Source: Alphaproteobacteria bacterium (GTDB lineage: Bacteria > Pseudomonadota > Alphaproteobacteria > MPNO01 > UBA2964). From it: 64,000 bases of DNA. Under the pieces are notes generated by a model. That model was not told where the DNA came from and did no database searches. It saw only the letters and a program-made list of their open reading frames with translations. Location: positions 1 to 64,000 of the forward strand of contig WLWZ01000012.1 of assembly GCA_012103315.1 (NCBI GenBank). The letters run 5' to 3'. A program made the position numbers and the translations under genes. Shown here piece by piece: positions 32,772 to 43,357 of this stretch (the stretch's first letter is position 1; every line of letters starts with the position of its first letter).

Positions 32772-33631
32772 TTTTCGTCACCTTGAGAAAAATGATCTTC
32801 ATACAACGCCAACAGGTTCTGGGTCACTGGGCCGGGCTTTCCCGTTCCAACAACGTTTTCGTCGATCTCAACAACAGGCATAACAAATGCTGTCGTACTC
32901 GTGATAAACGCTTCTTCAGCATTCATTGCTTCATCAAGAGAAAACGGTCGTTCCGTTATGCGCATATTTCCAGCCCGCGCTAACTCAATCAATTTCATAC
33001 GTGTGATACCGGCAAGAATGTCATTGCCGAGAGGACGAGTGACGATTTCCTGCCCAGAAAGAACGATCCAAGCATTAGTTGAAGACCCTTCCGTAACTGC
33101 CCCATGATCATCGACAAACCATGTTTCAAATGCCCCATTGTGAACAGCAAACTGTTTCGCCAGTACATTGGGCAGAAGAGAAACAGACTTAATATCTGGG
33201 CGCCCCCATCTGTTCTCTGGCGTCGTCACGACTTTGACACCCTCAATAAATTTGTCCCGCGACGGACGTCCTGCGCGACTGACGGAAATAACAAGAGAGG
33301 AAGGTATAATTGCCGTAGGGAATGCATGATTCCTGGGTGCGACACCGCGTGTAACCTGAAGATAGACAATCCCGTCTTTCAAGCGATTTCGTTTTAGCAA
33401 CTGCGCTAAAATTATCCTTAAGACCCTCTCACTACAGGGCCACTCAATATTGAGATTAGAGAGTGACCGATCCAACCTCTCCAAATGTGGATCCAAGTCG
33501 ACCAAACTATGATTAGCGACCGCGATAACTTCGTATACGCCATCTGAAAACTGATATCCGCGGTCTTCGATATTGACCATGGCATCACTCGTCAGGACAT
33601 AGCGTCCGTTCACGTATGCAATTTCAGACAT
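32768..33631 (-). CDS. dat: D-amino-acid aminotransferase
   Basis: The 287-residue fold-type IV PLP enzyme has DRGYQFSDGVYEVI near the N-terminus, the PLP lysine K148 in RPDIKSVSLLPN, and TEGSSTNAWI with the phosphate-binding region. It interconverts D-alanine and D-glutamate with their keto acids and so can feed peptidoglycan; a branched-chain aminotransferase or ADC lyase is the alternative. ATG 33631 follows the trkA stop by 8 bases; a TTG at 33643 overlapping that stop is possible. In Rhodospirillales this gene commonly sits between trkA and hfq. Confidence 0.85.
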   Translation of the reverse strand: MSEIAYVNGRYVLTSDAMVNIEDRGYQFSDGVYEVIAVANHSLVDLDPHLERLDRSLSNLNIEWPCSERVLRIILAQLLKRNRLKDGIVYLQVTRGVAPRNHAFPTAIIPSSLVISVSRAGRPSRDKFIEGVKVVTTPENRWGRPDIKSVSLLPNVLAKQFAVHNGAFETWFVDDHGAVTEGSSTNAWIVLSGQEIVTRPLGNDILAGITRMKLIELARAGNMRITERPFSLDEAMNAEEAFITSTTAFVMPVVEIDENVVGTGKPGPVTQNLLALYEDHFSQGDEK

Positions 33632-33639
33632 TTTTAATA

Positions 33640-35016
33640 TCAAAAGAATTCAAGACGAACGGCAAAAAGGTCTTCAATTGCCTTAATTGCCTCTGCCCGA
33701 GCAAACAATACGACTCGATCATTTACCCGTAAGACAGTATCAGCCCTTGGGATAATGACTTCATCGCCACGCACAATCCCACCCAGCAAGACACCTTCAG
33801 GTAAATCAGACTCTTTAATTCGTTTGCCCGTTAACCCAGAGGTTTCCAGAATTTCTGCTTCAATAAGCTCACCAAATCCGTCAACCAAGGAATGGACCGC
33901 CTTAATCCGACCCCGTCTTACATGTTGAAGAATCGTCGATACTGTAATCGCGCGTGGGCTCACCACCACGTCGACGCCCAAGGACGTCACTAGTGGTGAA
34001 TAAGTAATGTTATTAACCAGCGTAATCGCTCGTTCGGTACCAAAACGTTTCGCTAACAAAGAGGCCAATATGTTCGTTTCATCATCGTTTGTAACGGCGA
34101 TGATCGCTTCGCTTTCGTCGACCCCTGCTTCATCAAGAATTTCTGGGTCAATTACATCACCATTGATGACCACTGTACCCTCGAGTAAATCAGCGACCTG
34201 ATGTGCCCGATCGTTGTTGGCTTCGATAATCCGTGCCGAAACCCCGTTGTGTTCGCTCTCAATAATTTCACCGAGAAATGCTCCGATATGGCCGCCACCA
34301 GCGATAATCACTCGCCGAGCAATACGTTCTTCGTGGCCAAATACCATCATTGCACGGGAGACGTGAGCTGCATCTGCAACGAAATAGACTTCATCGCCTT
34401 CCAACAGCTGATCATCTGCAGAAGGGACTATCCCCTGCCCGTCTCGGGAAATGGCAACAACAACGATATTGAGATCCGGAAACAACCCCGTCAGTTGACG
34501 CAAAGGTGTGTTGGTAACAGGACAATCAGCATTGCAGCGAACACCCATCATTCGAACCATTCCGTCGACCAACGAAATAGACTCAAAAGCACCGGGTATC
34601 TGTAGTCTCCGCGATATCGCCCGTGCCACCTCCATTTCGGGAGAAATGATCACGTCAATTGGCATATGGTCTCTACTAAAAAGATCCGCCCAAATTGGAT
34701 TGCGATAACTTTGATCTCTAATCCGCGCTATTTTCATCGGCACGTTGAACAAAGAATGAGCAACTTGGCACGCCACCATGTTTACTTCGTCGGCATAGGT
34801 AACAGCGATAATCATGTCCGCATCAGCCGCACCGGCCCGCTCCAAGACATCGGGATGTGAACCGAAACCAACAAACGCCTGAACATCCAATGCATCACCA
34901 ACGCGCCGCACCAGCTCTGGCGATTGGTCAATAACCACGACGTCGTTTTGTTCTGCAGACAATTGTCGCGCGATATGGAACCCGACCTGCCCTGCACCGC
35001 TCACTATTATTTTCAT
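33640..35016 (-). CDS. trkA: Trk potassium uptake system NAD-binding protein TrkA
   Basis: From ATG 35016 the protein is 458 residues, the usual TrkA length. It has two tandem halves, each an RCK Rossmann domain plus a TrkA-C domain: SGAGQVGFHIARQL at the start and a second one at RVIIAGGGHIGAFLGE. It gates the TrkH/TrkG potassium channel at the inner membrane in response to NAD(H) or ATP. A longer frame to 35085 adds 23 residues outside the family consensus. It follows ntrX by 28 bases; the TrkH partner is not in the window. Confidence 0.95.
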   Translation of the reverse strand: MKIIVSGAGQVGFHIARQLSAEQNDVVVIDQSPELVRRVGDALDVQAFVGFGSHPDVLERAGAADADMIIAVTYADEVNMVACQVAHSLFNVPMKIARIRDQSYRNPIWADLFSRDHMPIDVIISPEMEVARAISRRLQIPGAFESISLVDGMVRMMGVRCNADCPVTNTPLRQLTGLFPDLNIVVVAISRDGQGIVPSADDQLLEGDEVYFVADAAHVSRAMMVFGHEERIARRVIIAGGGHIGAFLGEIIESEHNGVSARIIEANNDRAHQVADLLEGTVVINGDVIDPEILDEAGVDESEAIIAVTNDDETNILASLLAKRFGTERAITLVNNITYSPLVTSLGVDVVVSPRAITVSTILQHVRRGRIKAVHSLVDGFGELIEAEILETSGLTGKRIKESDLPEGVLLGGIVRGDEVIIPRADTVLRVNDRVVLFARAEAIKAIEDLFAVRLEFF

Positions 35017-35044
35017 CGAACCGCTATTCCCTAAAAGAGGTTTG

Positions 35045-36442
35045 TTAGACCCCGACCTCTTCTGCTCGCTCGTCGTCATAAACACCGAGTGACTTTAATT
35101 TACGATGCAATGCCGACCGCTCCATCCCCACAAACTCCGCCGTTTTGGAAACATTGCCGCCAAAACGCGAAACTTGCGCTTTCAAATATTGTCTTTCAAA
35201 GAGTTCGCGCGCTTCTCTCAAAGAAAGAGCCATAACTTCTGCTCCTTCATCCCAACGCATTGACGCAGGCGTTTCCGCCCCAATCTCTGGCGGAAGCCTA
35301 TCCGCGGTCACCGCCTCATTGCTGGTTCCTCCGGCCATAATCAAAATCCAGTCCACCACATTTCTTAACTGACGGACATTTCCCGGCCAATCGTAACTTT
35401 GTAAACAGGCCATGGCATCGGAAGCAATTTCTCTCTTAGGTATCCCCGCCGTACTGGCAGCAATTTCCATAAAGTGATCTATTAAGATTGAAATGTCTTC
35501 TGGCCGTACTTTTAAAGCCGGGACACCGATCGGCACCACACATAATCGATAGTACAAATCTTCACGAAAATTGCCGTTTGCCATCTCTTCTAGCAAATCG
35601 CGATTGGTACTCGCGATAACCCGAACATTTACCTCAATGGCTTGTGTTCCACCGACGCGCTGAAATCTTTGCTCCTGGAGTACTCTTACAATCTTGCCCT
35701 GAGTTTCGTAAGGCATGTCGGCCACTTCATCTAAAAGGAGTGTACCGCCATTTGCTTGTTCAAATGTTCCTGGCACAACTGATCCGCCAGCATCATTTTC
35801 TGAACCAAATAGCTCTAACTCCATTCTATCGGGAGCCATCGTCGCACAGTTTAGAACGATAAGCGGCCCGTTACTGCGCTCCGATTCCCCGTGCAACAAT
35901 CTTGCAACAACCTCTTTTCCTGCACCAGCAGGCCCCGAAATAAGCACACGGCTCTCAGTAGGAGCTACTCGATTTATTGCACCCTTTAGCTGACTAATCG
36001 CGTTTGATTGCCCAACCAGAGGCACATCTCTACCGACCGTGCGTCTTAGCTCTTGATTCTCTCGGCGCAATCGGGCCGCATCAATTGCCCGTTCCGCCAT
36101 GAGCAATAAACGGTCTGCTTTAAATGGCTTTTCGATAAAATCATACGCACCAACTTTTATGGCATTAACCGCCGTCTCTATATCGGCATGACCACTAATC
36201 ATAATCACGGGCAACTCAGGGTTTTCTGTTTTAACTTCTTCCAACAACGCCAAACCATCCATGCCGCTACCTTGTAACCAGATATCTAAAATAATCAGAT
36301 CAGGAACGCGACTTTCCAACGCCGCTAGCGCGGCTTCGCTACTAGCGGCCTCACGACAACTAAAACCTTCATCTCGCAAGATCTCGGCGATCAGATGACG
36401 GATATCCGTTTCATCATCAACAACAAGAATATCAGACGCCAT
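35045..36442 (-). CDS. ntrX: Response regulator NtrX
   Basis: The 465-residue regulator has a receiver domain (ILVVDDE start, phospho-acceptor D53 in IILDIWL), an AAA+ domain (Walker A GPAGAGKE, LLLDEVADMP) and a C-terminal Fis-type helix-turn-helix (NVSKTAEFVGMERSALHRKL). The GAFTGA loop that contacts sigma-54 is missing: the equivalent stretch reads GSENDAGGSVVPG. Such NtrX proteins act with sigma-70 RNA polymerase in other alphaproteobacteria. ATG 36442 has GGTGG 5 bases upstream and overlaps the end of ntrY by 11 bases. Confidence 0.94.
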   Translation of the reverse strand: MASDILVVDDETDIRHLIAEILRDEGFSCREAASSEAALAALESRVPDLIILDIWLQGSGMDGLALLEEVKTENPELPVIMISGHADIETAVNAIKVGAYDFIEKPFKADRLLLMAERAIDAARLRRENQELRRTVGRDVPLVGQSNAISQLKGAINRVAPTESRVLISGPAGAGKEVVARLLHGESERSNGPLIVLNCATMAPDRMELELFGSENDAGGSVVPGTFEQANGGTLLLDEVADMPYETQGKIVRVLQEQRFQRVGGTQAIEVNVRVIASTNRDLLEEMANGNFREDLYYRLCVVPIGVPALKVRPEDISILIDHFMEIAASTAGIPKREIASDAMACLQSYDWPGNVRQLRNVVDWILIMAGGTSNEAVTADRLPPEIGAETPASMRWDEGAEVMALSLREARELFERQYLKAQVSRFGGNVSKTAEFVGMERSALHRKLKSLGVYDDERAEEVGV

Positions 36443-38723
36443 GCGAACCACCGTTTCTTACCGAACCAGGTTGTGCATCTGTCCCATTTGTAACCTCAGA
36501 CTTCGCCTTTGCAGAAAATATCAAACTCACCACTGCCCCACCATCGGGATGATCGGCTAATTCTAAAAACCCACCATGATCTTCCATAATTTTGCGTACA
36601 ATAGCCAAACCCAGCCCTGTGCCCTTTTCCCGGGTAGTAACATATGGCTCAGTCAATCTATCTCGTCGTTCATCACCGGGCAGCCCTTTGCCGTTATCGC
36701 GAACAGACAAAATTATCTGATCGTTTTCTGCCCTGATTTCAATTTCTATAAACCCGGGCTCGTCAGTACCGGCTTCACTACCTCGACGGCCCTCTATTGC
36801 ATCGACCGCATTTTGCAAAAGATTCGTTAATGCCTGCCCGACTTGACGCGCATCGCAAGAGACCAGAACAGAGTCGGTAAAAAATTCGTCGTTAAACGAA
36901 ATTTCTCGATGAGCATTTTCGAATAGCACCGTCGAATTTCGAGACAACTTCACAAGGTCTTCGTTCTTCATCACCGGTGCGGGCATTCGAGCGAATGCCG
37001 AAAACTCGTCAACCAGACGCCCAATATCACCAACCTGACGAATAATTGTATCAGTACAATTTACAAATGTTTCCTGGTCAGTCGTAATTTCTTGCTGATA
37101 CTTTCGGCGTAAACGCTCTGCAGCCAATTGAATGGGCGTTAATGGGTTTTTGATTTCATGAGCAATTCTACGGGCCACGTCGGACCACGCAGCCTTACGC
37201 TGCGCCGATAAAAGCTCAGTAATATCATCAAATGTGACAACATACCCTTGATCATCGTCTGTTCCGCTTTGCGGAGAAATTCTAACAAGGACAGTTTGTC
37301 GTTGTGTACCGCCACTTAAAATGATCTGGCCATTCACCTGTTGAAACCGGTGCGAAAGCGCTTCAGATAGCAGGTCAGCACTTTCTGGAACCATTTCATC
37401 TAAACGACGTCCAATAGCTTCTTCGGCTTTGGTCGAAGACAAATTCGCCGCCGCATTATTCACCACCTTGATTCTACCAATGCCGTCTAGCCCGATGACC
37501 CCGGAAGAAACGCCGGCGAGGACGGTTTCCATAAAATGTCGGCGGTCATCTAGTTGTCGGTTGGCTTCGACCAAATGATCCCTCTGGGCATTCAACTGTT
37601 CCGTCATTCTGTTAAATGCCCGACTAAGGGTGCCCACTTCGTCTGAGTCACGGCCCTCATCTACTCTGGCTGTAAGATCGCCACTTCGGACCTGCTCTGC
37701 GGCATTGACGAGCTCACTAATTGGCCGAGCAAGACGCGTGGCAAACGTCAAGCCAACCCAAATTGCTGACAAGAGCAACAAAAGAGCAACGAATATGAAA
37801 ACCATCGCAAACGTTATTTCAATACTCGACCGTTCACCCTCGAGTTCTTCATACTCCCGAACCGCCGACCGGGTTCGATCAATATGTCCTAGAACTCGAT
37901 GATCAATAAATCGGGTCACGTATAAAAAGACGTCAACGTATGGCTCCAGTTTCACCAACGCCCGAACGCGGTCTTCGGCTTCGGCCTTAAGAATTACCGT
38001 TTCCCCCCGGCGGGCCCGATTCAACGCTCCTATCGGTACAGGCTCATCAAACAATGAAAAGCCAATTTCGTTCCAACGCGCCAATGCTCTCCCACTCGAC
38101 TCAAACACAACCACTTCGCTCAGCGCTCGTATGGCACCCTGCGTGGCGATGAAGCGTTGAAATCTCTTGTTATCACTGGATGCAACGGGTCCCAATCGTG
38201 TGACATCCCTGGCCATTGCGAGAATGTCTCCGCGAATAGTCTGTTGATGTTCTTTAAGATAGGCCTGTGCCACTGCATTAGACTCGGAGAGGGCTGTCCT
38301 AACACGATCACTAAACCAGGTCTGGATACCAAGGCTAAAAAATACAGCAGAAGAAACCGACACGATGATTGTCGGCGTCACCGCCACTAAACTAAATAAA
38401 ACAACGAGTCTTGTGTGAAGACGCGAACCCACAGCCCCGCGCCGTCTTTCCATCCACAACTGAACAAGTCTGCGAGCAACAATCGCGCCAAGGATGAGAA
38501 ATAGCACGAGATCGATATTCAAGAGTATCAAGACACGCCTGACACTCTTCTCACTCGTTCCAAATGGCGCCCAACCCGTTAAAACAGCAAACGTTAGGAG
38601 TGCCATTCCAAACGCAGCGATCATAAGAAGAATTACTAATTTTCGACCGAGCCCAACATTCTGCGCCCATTGATGAAGGCGAGCAGTTGGCTTGACCCGA
38701 ATTCCAGCGCTTTCAACGGACAT
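36432..38723 (-). CDS. ntrY: Sensor histidine kinase NtrY
   Basis: The 763-residue membrane kinase has several N-terminal transmembrane helices (for example VILLMIAAFGMALLTF, LVVLFSLVAVTPTIIVSV), an extracytoplasmic segment, a HAMP domain (TFATRLARPISELVNAAE), a PAS domain and the kinase core with the phospho-acceptor histidine in HEIKNPLTPIQLA, the N box and GTGLGLAIV. It phosphorylates NtrX and is linked to nitrogen and redox sensing. It overlaps ntrX and follows ntrC by 44 bases. Confidence 0.94.
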   Translation of the reverse strand: MSVESAGIRVKPTARLHQWAQNVGLGRKLVILLMIAAFGMALLTFAVLTGWAPFGTSEKSVRRVLILLNIDLVLFLILGAIVARRLVQLWMERRRGAVGSRLHTRLVVLFSLVAVTPTIIVSVSSAVFFSLGIQTWFSDRVRTALSESNAVAQAYLKEHQQTIRGDILAMARDVTRLGPVASSDNKRFQRFIATQGAIRALSEVVVFESSGRALARWNEIGFSLFDEPVPIGALNRARRGETVILKAEAEDRVRALVKLEPYVDVFLYVTRFIDHRVLGHIDRTRSAVREYEELEGERSSIEITFAMVFIFVALLLLLSAIWVGLTFATRLARPISELVNAAEQVRSGDLTARVDEGRDSDEVGTLSRAFNRMTEQLNAQRDHLVEANRQLDDRRHFMETVLAGVSSGVIGLDGIGRIKVVNNAAANLSSTKAEEAIGRRLDEMVPESADLLSEALSHRFQQVNGQIILSGGTQRQTVLVRISPQSGTDDDQGYVVTFDDITELLSAQRKAAWSDVARRIAHEIKNPLTPIQLAAERLRRKYQQEITTDQETFVNCTDTIIRQVGDIGRLVDEFSAFARMPAPVMKNEDLVKLSRNSTVLFENAHREISFNDEFFTDSVLVSCDARQVGQALTNLLQNAVDAIEGRRGSEAGTDEPGFIEIEIRAENDQIILSVRDNGKGLPGDERRDRLTEPYVTTREKGTGLGLAIVRKIMEDHGGFLELADHPDGGAVVSLIFSAKAKSEVTNGTDAQPGSVRNGGSHGV

Positions 38724-38767
38724 CGCGAGTCTCCGTTGCTGCCAAAACCTGATCTACATCACCCACT

Positions 38768-40216
38768 TCAGCGAGTTCCTCGCACGACATCGATTTCAAG
38801 TTCTTTTATCTTTTTGCGAAGGGTATTTCGATTAATACCAAGCATCTTAGCTGTCTTGATCTGATTACCTTTCGTCGCCATTAAAGAAAGCGAAATTAGC
38901 GGTTTCTCCAATTCTTTCAGGATACGGTCATAAAGTCCTGGAGATGGTAAACTGTCTCTATGAGCGTCGAAGTATTTTGAAAGATGTTTTTCAACAGCCG
39001 AACTCAAATTGTCATCATCTGACCTAGGGTCAAGAGCAACAGATCGCCCCTGATCGAGCTCAGTTGCGACAATTTCGCCGGTGATTACATCATCGGTGTA
39101 AAGTGCAGCTACCCGTCGTATCAGGTTTTCTAGTTCGCGAACATTTCCCGGCCACTCGTAATCAAGCAGACGTTTCATGGCGTCAATATCAAATGACTTT
39201 ATCGCAACCCCATCCGCTTGCGTCGTCTCTAGAAAATGACGCACTAAATCAGGGATATCTTCTTTGCGTTCTCTAAGCGGGGGCAACCGTAACGGCACGA
39301 CATTGAGCCGGTAAAACAGATCTTCGCGGAACTGCCCTTTTCCGATGAGTCCCCCCAGATCCCGATGAGTCGCAGCGATGATACGAACATCCGCTTTGAC
39401 CGGCGCTCGACCACCGACAGTCGTAAATTCACCCTCTTGTAAAACACGTAGAAGCCTGGTTTGGGTATCAAGTGGCATATCACCGATCTCATCGAGAAAG
39501 AGTGTGCCATGTTGTGCTTGTTTAAAGCTTCCTATTCCTGCGGTAGTCGCTCCTGTAAATGCTCCTTTTTCATGCCCAAACAACTCGCTTTCTACAAGGT
39601 CACGTGGAATAGCCGCCATATTCAATGCCACAAACGGACCTTGTTTACGCTTCCCATATTCATGCAATGCGCGAGCGACTAGTTCTTTCCCTGTGCCAGA
39701 TTCTCCCATGATCATCACGGTGAGATCTGATGTCATCAACCGAGCAACAGTTCTATATATATCCTGCATTGCCGGCGAACGACCAATTAGAGGTAATTTT
39801 TCATCTTCGGGCGGTTTTACTGCATTGCGTGCCGGTGAATCCTCCTTCGGCTCCGCGATAGCCCGGTTAACGATCATTGCTAACTCATCTAGATCAAAAG
39901 GCTTAGGAAGATATTCAAATGCCCCCTTCTCTGTTGCCTTGATCGCCGTAAGCAGGGTGTTCTGCGCGCTCATGACGATGACTTTTAAGTCGGCACGATG
40001 ACTTTTAATGCGCGGCACCAAGTCCAACCCGTTAGCATCTGGCATCATAACATCGGTGATAACGAGATCGCCGTCTCCGGCCTCAACCCAATTCCAAAGG
40101 GTTCTGCCACTTTCCGTAGTCCGTACTTTGTGCCCTTCTTGTACTAAAGCCTGCTCGAGAACCGTTCTAATCGAACGATCATCATCCGCTATCAGAATGG
40201 TTGCCGGTTCAGTCAT
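38768..40216 (-). CDS. ntrC: Nitrogen regulatory protein NtrC (sigma-54 activator)
   Basis: The 482-residue regulator has a receiver (ILIADDD, phospho-acceptor D55), a full sigma-54 activator AAA+ domain with Walker A GESGTGKE, the GAFTGA loop and [10 protein letters not shown], and a C-terminal Fis-like DNA-binding helix pair ([20 protein letters not shown]). It activates sigma-54 promoters when nitrogen is scarce. It overlaps ntrB by 4 bases. The predicted sigma-54 promoter at 13663 is a candidate target in this same window. Confidence 0.96.
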   Translation of the reverse strand: MTEPATILIADDDRSIRTVLEQALVQEGHKVRTTESGRTLWNWVEAGDGDLVITDVMMPDANGLDLVPRIKSHRADLKVIVMSAQNTLLTAIKATEKGAFEYLPKPFDLDELAMIVNRAIAEPKEDSPARNAVKPPEDEKLPLIGRSPAMQDIYRTVARLMTSDLTVMIMGESGTGKELVARALHEYGKRKQGPFVALNMAAIPRDLVESELFGHEKGAFTGATTAGIGSFKQAQHGTLFLDEIGDMPLDTQTRLLRVLQEGEFTTVGGRAPVKADVRIIAATHRDLGGLIGKGQFREDLFYRLNVVPLRLPPLRERKEDIPDLVRHFLETTQADGVAIKSFDIDAMKRLLDYEWPGNVRELENLIRRVAALYTDDVITGEIVATELDQGRSVALDPRSDDDNLSSAVEKHLSKYFDAHRDSLPSPGLYDRILKELEKPLISLSLMATKGNQIKTAKMLGINRNTLRKKIKELEIDVVRGTR

Positions 40217-41334
40217 TTTGGGACGGCCGCTGTGTGTGACACTTCAAGCATTGGAAAATACAAACGAAAGTTCGTACCCTCGTCATCCGTCTCAAACTCA
40301 ATGATGCCGCCATGATCGTGAACAAGCTTCGCTACGAGCGCCAAGCCCAGCCCAGTCCCCCCGGATTTTGTTGTGACAAATGGATCAAAAATATTCTGTG
40401 CAATATCCGACGGAATACCATTGCCATTGTCAGCAACGGAAATCATTAAAGGTAAATGCACCCGCTCATGACTTCCCGGTACAGTAAGACGAACACCCCG
40501 CCGAAAGCCCGTTGCCAACTTAATCTCACCCTTCTGATCTGGCATTGCCTCGACAGCATTTTTGACAAGATTCAGAAACACTTGAATGAGTTGGTCTTTG
40601 TTGGCCAGAACGGGCGGCAGCGATGGATCGTAATCTGTAAGAATTTTCACGTTATCAGCGAACTCTGCCGACGCTAATTGATTCACTCGATCCAGTACTT
40701 CGTGGATGTTGACCGTTTCCCGATCAGGTGGTCCATCATCACCAAAAACACCCATACGATCGACTAGTTTACAAATTCTATCGGCTTCTTCTTTTATTAG
40801 CTGCGCTAAGGATTGATCCTCAACACTAACTGCGCGCTCCAATAATTGGGCCGCGCCACGAATACCTGATAGCGGGTTCTTCACTTCATGTGCCAGCATC
40901 GAGGCCATCGCTGAAACTGACCTTGCGGCGCCCCGATGCACTAACTGTCTCTCCATACTCCGCGCAGCACCGTGAGAATGGAAAGATAGAACCACGGCAC
41001 CAGGCTCGTCCAACAGTGGAGAAGCTTGGACACTTACCGGTCGAGAACCACCGCGTGCTCTGGATAAATCAAGGTCATGCTCGAAGACACTGATCGAGCC
41101 CGACCGAACTTGTTCAACTAAGGAATAAATAGGGCTGTGTTTGACAAAAACATCCGCAAGAGACGAGCTTCTCAGAGATGACTTCCCCTGCCCGAGAAAC
41201 TGTTCGGTTGCACCATTTACATAATTTATTTGGTTGTCGGCTCCTATGACCAAAATTGGAAATGCCAAAGCCCCCAGAATGTTGACTTCATTGGGGCTTG
41301 CAATAGACGGTGCAAGTTGAACGGACGTTGCCAT
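40213..41334 (-). CDS. ntrB: Nitrogen regulation sensor kinase NtrB
   Basis: The 373-residue soluble kinase has a PAS domain ([18 protein letters not shown]), the phospho-acceptor histidine in [19 protein letters not shown] and an ATPase domain with [18 protein letters not shown] and [15 protein letters not shown] protein controls its kinase/phosphatase balance on NtrC. There is no membrane segment. It starts 4 bases after the dusB stop and overlaps ntrC, giving the dusB-ntrB-ntrC order that is standard in alphaproteobacteria. Confidence 0.95.
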   Translation of the reverse strand: MATSVQLAPSIASPNEVNILGALAFPILVIGADNQINYVNGATEQFLGQGKSSLRSSSLADVFVKHSPIYSLVEQVRSGSISVFEHDLDLSRARGGSRPVSVQASPLLDEPGAVVLSFHSHGAARSMERQLVHRGAARSVSAMASMLAHEVKNPLSGIRGAAQLLERAVSVEDQSLAQLIKEEADRICKLVDRMGVFGDDGPPDRETVNIHEVLDRVNQLASAEFADNVKILTDYDPSLPPVLANKDQLIQVFLNLVKNAVEAMPDQKGEIKLATGFRRGVRLTVPGSHERVHLPLMISVADNGNGIPSDIAQNIFDPFVTTKSGGTGLGLALVAKLVHDHGGIIEFETDDEGTNFRLYFPMLEVSHTAAVPK

Positions 41335-41338
41335 ACCG

Positions 41339-42325
41339 TTAGGCCGCCTCTCGCGTCAGGATCTCGTCATAATAAGTATCAATGGCTTCCAGAGCATCTT
41401 CAGCTTCAGGGATGTTGTTAATGGTCGCCCGAAATTCTGCAGATTTGGGAAGGCCCTTCGTATACCAACTCACATGCTTTCTTGCCATGCGCATTCCCGT
41501 ATAGCTTCCGTAGTGATGCAACATTTCGAGATAATGCTCTCGTACGATTTTATATTGTTCGGCATGAGAGGGATCAGGAAGTCGATTGCCGGACTTCAAA
41601 AACTCAATGACCTGCGCAAGAAACCAGGGCTTACCATACGTCCCGCGGCCGACCATGACCCCATCCGCACCAGACTTGGATAATATCGCCTCTACATCAT
41701 CAAGGGTTGTTACATCACCGTTAGCAATGACGGGAATGGAGACGGCTTCTTTCACTTTTTGGATAAAAGACCAATCAGCGGAGCCATTATAAAATTGGCA
41801 TCGCGTCCTTCCATGGACAGAAATCATTTTAATGCCGACGTCTTCTGCCACTTTCGCTAAAAAGGGCGCATTTCGACTGTCATCATCCCAGCCAGTTCGC
41901 ATTTTCAGAGTGACTGGTAATTTGACGGCATTGACCACTGCCTCCAGAATTTTAGCAGCTTTTGCTTCCTCACGCATAAGCGCCGAACCAGCATGACCGT
42001 TGACCACCTTCTTCACGGGACATCCCATATTAATGTCGATAATTGCTGCGCCACGATCTTCGTTTAATTTTGCTGCTTCAGCCATGATCTCAGGATCGCA
42101 TCCCGCGAGCTGAACAGACATTGGGAACTCTTCCGCACAATTACTCGCCATTTTCATGGATTTTTTGTTTTGCCGGATCATCGCTTGGCTCGCGATCATT
42201 TCTGATACGACAAGGCCCGCGCCGAGGCCTTTCACTAGCCGACGAAACGGCAGATCCGTTACGCCAGACATCGGCGCCAGAATCACGGGCGCCGCAAGGG
42301 TCAAAGAATCAATTTTAATGGTCAC
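41339..42325 (-). CDS. dusB: tRNA-dihydrouridine synthase B
   Basis: The 328-residue flavoenzyme shows [14 protein letters not shown], the active-site cysteine in [26 protein letters not shown] and [10 protein letters not shown], all Dus signatures. It reduces uridine to dihydrouridine in the tRNA D-loop. It is the first gene of the long minus-strand block that continues with ntrBC and ntrYX; its promoter region holds an inverted repeat. Confidence 0.95.
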   Translation of the reverse strand: MTIKIDSLTLAAPVILAPMSGVTDLPFRRLVKGLGAGLVVSEMIASQAMIRQNKKSMKMASNCAEEFPMSVQLAGCDPEIMAEAAKLNEDRGAAIIDINMGCPVKKVVNGHAGSALMREEAKAAKILEAVVNAVKLPVTLKMRTGWDDDSRNAPFLAKVAEDVGIKMISVHGRTRCQFYNGSADWSFIQKVKEAVSIPVIANGDVTTLDDVEAILSKSGADGVMVGRGTYGKPWFLAQVIEFLKSGNRLPDPSHAEQYKIVREHYLEMLHHYGSYTGMRMARKHVSWYTKGLPKSAEFRATINNIPEAEDALEAIDTYYDEILTREAA

Positions 42326-42343
42326 TTCGTAAGCACCTAGAAA

Positions 42344-42379
42344 AGTTTGCCTAAATATTGGGCGAACCTACTGCAAACT
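42344..42379. promoter_or_regulatory. 7-bp inverted repeat upstream of dusB-ntrBC
   Basis: AGTTTGC (42344-42350) and GCAAACT (42373-42379) are perfectly complementary, centres 29 bp apart, in the 85-base gap before dusB, first gene of the ntr block. It is a candidate operator or promoter-associated site; no consensus is claimed. Confidence 0.3.
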
Positions 42380-42410
42380 ATTGAGTTTATCCAATAAAAT
42401 TCAGAATGCT

Positions 42411-43211
42411 CTAAACCAGCAAAATGTCAGTAACAAATTTGACACCTGGGTACGCTAACGTAAGCATTAGATAGGCTAACAAGGCTAAACGCGCTGCTTT
42501 TTGCCCTCGTAAACCACTTACCCTTTGGGCTACTAGCAAAATCAGGACAATCACCAAGGTAATAACAGATAACAACGCCTTATGTGACAGTTCAAATAAA
42601 CTGCCCGTTTGCAAAAAATGAACGGTTACGCCAGTTAACAAACCAACTACCAAAATGCCCGCGCTGTATTGCAATAACTGGGTTTCCAGAGCCTCAGATG
42701 CGGCCAGTGTTGGAAAAGCCATATTGATCAATGTATGGCGTTTCGTCTTCAGACTTCGTTCTTGAACAAAAGCTGCAAATCCAGCAATCGCTGCTAAGGT
42801 CAGCAAGGCATAGGTCGTTAAGGAAAAACCAATATGGAGCAAAACCCAAACAGTAGGGGCGCTTGCTAGGAAGGGTTTTTCAGGCTGATTTTGCCATATA
42901 ACCGCCAGGACACCTAGAACGAACAGGTAAGGCAGTAACCCCGACGCCAGCTTGTGTCCTTCACGGCAATAGGCAGCGATTGGGATGTATATTACGAGGG
43001 TCGCAGTCACCGTTGCCCACAATGCCGGCGCAAACCCGGTTCGCCACCCCTCCGAAAAGGTAACGAACGTCAACGCTCCGGAACCAGAAATTGCCACTGC
43101 TAATAAACACCAAAACAAAAAATTGCGTTCGCTTTGGGGCCGAAAAGCATAGACCGATACCGGTAACATTGCGGCAAGTGCCGATATTGAAAGATGCGAA
43201 ATTATGCTCAT
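42411..43211 (-). CDS. CcsA/YpjD-like cytochrome c assembly membrane protein
   Basis: At 266 residues with about eight hydrophobic helices, the protein matches the CcsA/HemX family (cytochrome c assembly, PF01578): a central LLHIGFSLTTYALLTLAAIAGF and a later TGVTVHFLQTG. In YpjD-type members it is an inner-membrane protein near core genes rather than part of a full cytochrome c operon; no other Ccm or Ccs gene is here. The role is probably haem-related but unproven. It is divergent from ispDF. Confidence 0.8.
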   Translation of the reverse strand: MSIISHLSISALAAMLPVSVYAFRPQSERNFLFWCLLAVAISGSGALTFVTFSEGWRTGFAPALWATVTATLVIYIPIAAYCREGHKLASGLLPYLFVLGVLAVIWQNQPEKPFLASAPTVWVLLHIGFSLTTYALLTLAAIAGFAAFVQERSLKTKRHTLINMAFPTLAASEALETQLLQYSAGILVVGLLTGVTVHFLQTGSLFELSHKALLSVITLVIVLILLVAQRVSGLRGQKAARLALLAYLMLTLAYPGVKFVTDILLV

Positions 43212-43357
43212 GATGCGACTATATCAGCCATATCTGTTCAGTGCAGACAAGTTCTTGCGAATCTTGACATCTTGGCATAACGGCGCGACGGCAGTACCGT
43301 GCCATTTGCATGGGTTTTCATCCTATAAGCCCTTAATGCAGCTAAAGCGAGGCGTTA

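Noticed and set aside
39378-40001. 207-residue plus-strand frame
   Set aside because: Antisense shadow of ntrC; composition (Ser/Arg/Pro rich) mirrors the codon pattern of the real gene.
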